From: Deltaproteobacteria bacterium
GTDB taxonomy: Bacteria; Desulfobacterota_C; Deferrisomatia; Deferrisomatales; JACRMM01
DNA: 7,016 nt
Reading direction: 5' to 3'
NCBI GenBank assembly: GCA_016218905.1
Contig: JACRCS010001063.1
Location: 1 to 7,016, forward strand
A model generated the notes under the pieces. It made no database searches, was not told the DNA's origin, and saw only the letters and a program-made list of their open reading frames with translations. Each line of letters begins with the position of its first letter. The first letter of the stretch is position 1. This document shows, piece by piece, positions 5,748-7,016 of this stretch. The translations under genes were made by a program, and so were the position numbers.

Positions 5748-7016
5748 TTAGAAGAGTCCCTTGATTCTGCCGGTGTCGGTATCGATATCCACGTACTTGT
5801 ACGCCGGATCGGCGGAAAGACCCGGCATGGTCTGCATGATCCCCAGCAGGGGGTAGAGGAAGCCGGCGCCCAGGCTCGCGCGGATGTCGCGAATCGGCAC
5901 GCGGAAGCCCTTCGGCCGACCCTTCAGGGTGAGATCATGGCTGAGCGAGAGGTGGGTCTTGGCCATGCAAAGCGGGAGCTTCGAGTAGCCGAGTTCCGTG
6001 AACTTCTTGATCTTTTCCTCCGCCTCCGGCATGTAGTCCACCCCGTCTGCGCCGTAGATCTTGGTGGCGATCACCTCGATCTTCTGCTTGATGGACCAAT
6101 CGTCGGGGTAGAGGAACTGGAAGTTGTTGGGCTCCTCGCAGGCCTTGACGACTTCCTGCGCAGCCTCTTCACCCCCGGCTCCGCCGTGCATCCACACCTC
6201 GATCGGAACGGAGGCGCTGGCGCCGGCCGCTTCGGCCCGCTTCTGGATCATCTTGACTTCATCGTCGCGGTCGAAGGCGAAGCGGTTGATCGTGTTGACG
6301 ACCGGAACGCCGAAGAGCTTCATGTTCTCGATGTGTTTTTCGAGATTTTCGATGCCCTTCTCCAGATATTCGTAGTGCTCCTTCTTCATCTCCTCGGCCA
6401 ATTGCTTCGGAGTGAACTTCGAGATCTCCTTCCACGGCATGCCGTGCATCTTGAGCGCTCGCACGGTGGACGTGATCACGACGCAACTCGGCTTGAAACC
6501 GCCGTACCGGCACGTGATGTCCATGAACTTCTCGGCGCCCATGTCCGCCGCAAACCCGGACTCCGTCACCACGTAGTCGCCCAGCTTCAGAGCCACGCGG
6601 TCGGCGATGATGGAGTTGTTCCCGTGGGCAATGTTCGCGAAGGGGCCGGCGTGCACGAGGGCCGCATTGCCTTCGAGGCTCTGGATCAGGTTGGGCTTGA
6701 GGGCGTCCTTCATCAGGGCGGTCATGGCTCCCGCGACCTGGAGGTCCTCGGTGGTGACGGGCTTGCCGTCGTAGGTGTAGGCGAGAAGGATGCGGCCCAT
6801 CCGGGCCCGCAGGTCTTTGAGATCGGTAGCGAGGGCAAGGATCGCCATCACCTCGGAGGCCACCGCGATGTCGAAGCCGGTCTGACGAGGGATGCCGTTC
6901 AACTTCCCGCCCAGGCCGACTACGATCTGCCGCAAGGTCCGGTCGTTCAGGTCGACGACGCGGTTCCACTGGATCGTGAGGGGGTCGATGTTCAGGGGAT
7001 TGCCGTGCATCAAGGA
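5748..7016 (-). CDS. fhs: Formate-tetrahydrofolate ligase, C-terminal 422 residues (5' end off window)
   Basis: Catalyses ATP-dependent formation of 10-formyl-tetrahydrofolate from formate and THF, the second step of the methyl branch. The frame is open through the right edge and ends at TAA (5748-5750). The family is about 555-560 residues, so roughly 135-140 N-terminal residues, including the ATP P-loop, lie outside. The TTG/ATG codons at 7008-7013 are internal, not a start: the H-G-N-P-L-N-I-D-P region is mid-protein in homologues. Conserved stretches include G-P-F-A-N-I-A-H-G (6612-6653), A-D-M-G-A-E-K-F, N-L-E-K-H-I-E-N, P-V-V-N-T-I-N-R-F, Y-G-A-D-G-V-D-Y, L-C-M-A-K-T, R-A-S-L-G-A-G-F, T-M-P-G-L and the terminal G-R-I-K-G-L-F. 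The Trp of V-W-M-H-G-G (codon 6192-6194) likely stacks on the substrate ring. Several normally invariant positions differ. acsV follows 131 bases downstream. Confidence 0.95.
   Translation of the reverse strand, partial: SLMHGNPLNIDPLTIQWNRVVDLNDRTLRQIVVGLGGKLNGIPRQTGFDIAVASEVMAILALATDLKDLRARMGRILLAYTYDGKPVTTEDLQVAGAMTALMKDALKPNLIQSLEGNAALVHAGPFANIAHGNNSIIADRVALKLGDYVVTESGFAADMGAEKFMDITCRYGGFKPSCVVITSTVRALKMHGMPWKEISKFTPKQLAEEMKKEHYEYLEKGIENLEKHIENMKLFGVPVVNTINRFAFDRDDEVKMIQKRAEAAGASASVPIEVWMHGGAGGEEAAQEVVKACEEPNNFQFLYPDDWSIKQKIEVIATKIYGADGVDYMPEAEEKIKKFTELGYSKLPLCMAKTHLSLSHDLTLKGRPKGFRVPIRDIRASLGAGFLYPLLGIMQTMPGLSADPAYKYVDIDTDTGRIKGLF

Noticed and set aside
7008..7013. TTG/ATG near the right edge as the start of fhs
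   Set aside because: The frame remains open to base 7016, and the sequence here corresponds to about residue 140 of full-length Fhs. The gene is cut by the window edge rather than started here.

Overview
The window is a run of five genes, all on the minus strand, that encode parts of the Wood-Ljungdahl (reductive acetyl-CoA) pathway. In transcription order, right to left, they are: the 3' part of formate-tetrahydrofolate ligase (fhs, runs off the right edge); an AcsV/RACE-type ferredoxin-ASKHA protein that reductively reactivates the corrinoid protein; a CooC/AcsF-type nickel-insertion ATPase; the small (delta) subunit of the corrinoid iron-sulfur protein (acsD); and the catalytic Ni-CO dehydrogenase subunit (acsA/cooS), whose C-terminus runs off the left edge. 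The CO dehydrogenase has no complete frame in the window. I read it directly from its ATG at 1666 down to base 1.

The DNA is GC-rich, genes are closely packed (gaps of 37, 57, 131 and 172 bases), and acsD and acsA have strong Shine-Dalgarno sequences. The AcsV, CooC/AcsF and AcsD proteins are of the bacterial kind, and Fhs is the bacterial tetrahydrofolate route. This suggests a high-GC anaerobic or facultatively autotrophic bacterium, probably known from a metagenome. The phylum cannot be fixed from the window. Acetyl-CoA synthase (acsB), the large CFeSP subunit (acsC) and the methyltransferase (acsE) are not here and may lie beyond the edges.

The genes cover connected steps. Fhs activates formate on tetrahydrofolate in the methyl branch. 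AcsD belongs to the corrinoid protein that carries the methyl group, and AcsV returns inactive Co(II) to Co(I). AcsA reduces CO2 to CO, and CooC/AcsF supplies nickel for the metalloenzyme clusters.

The pathway itself is known and I see no new biochemical system. The unusual features are non-coding or fine-scale: a 184-base composite inverted repeat that fills the acsV-cooC gap and supplies the acsV stop codon and the cooC ribosome-binding region; two overlapping, mutually exclusive hairpins between fhs and acsV; an Fhs with several changes in otherwise invariant segments; and a CO dehydrogenase with a short loop between its last two cluster-C cysteines.
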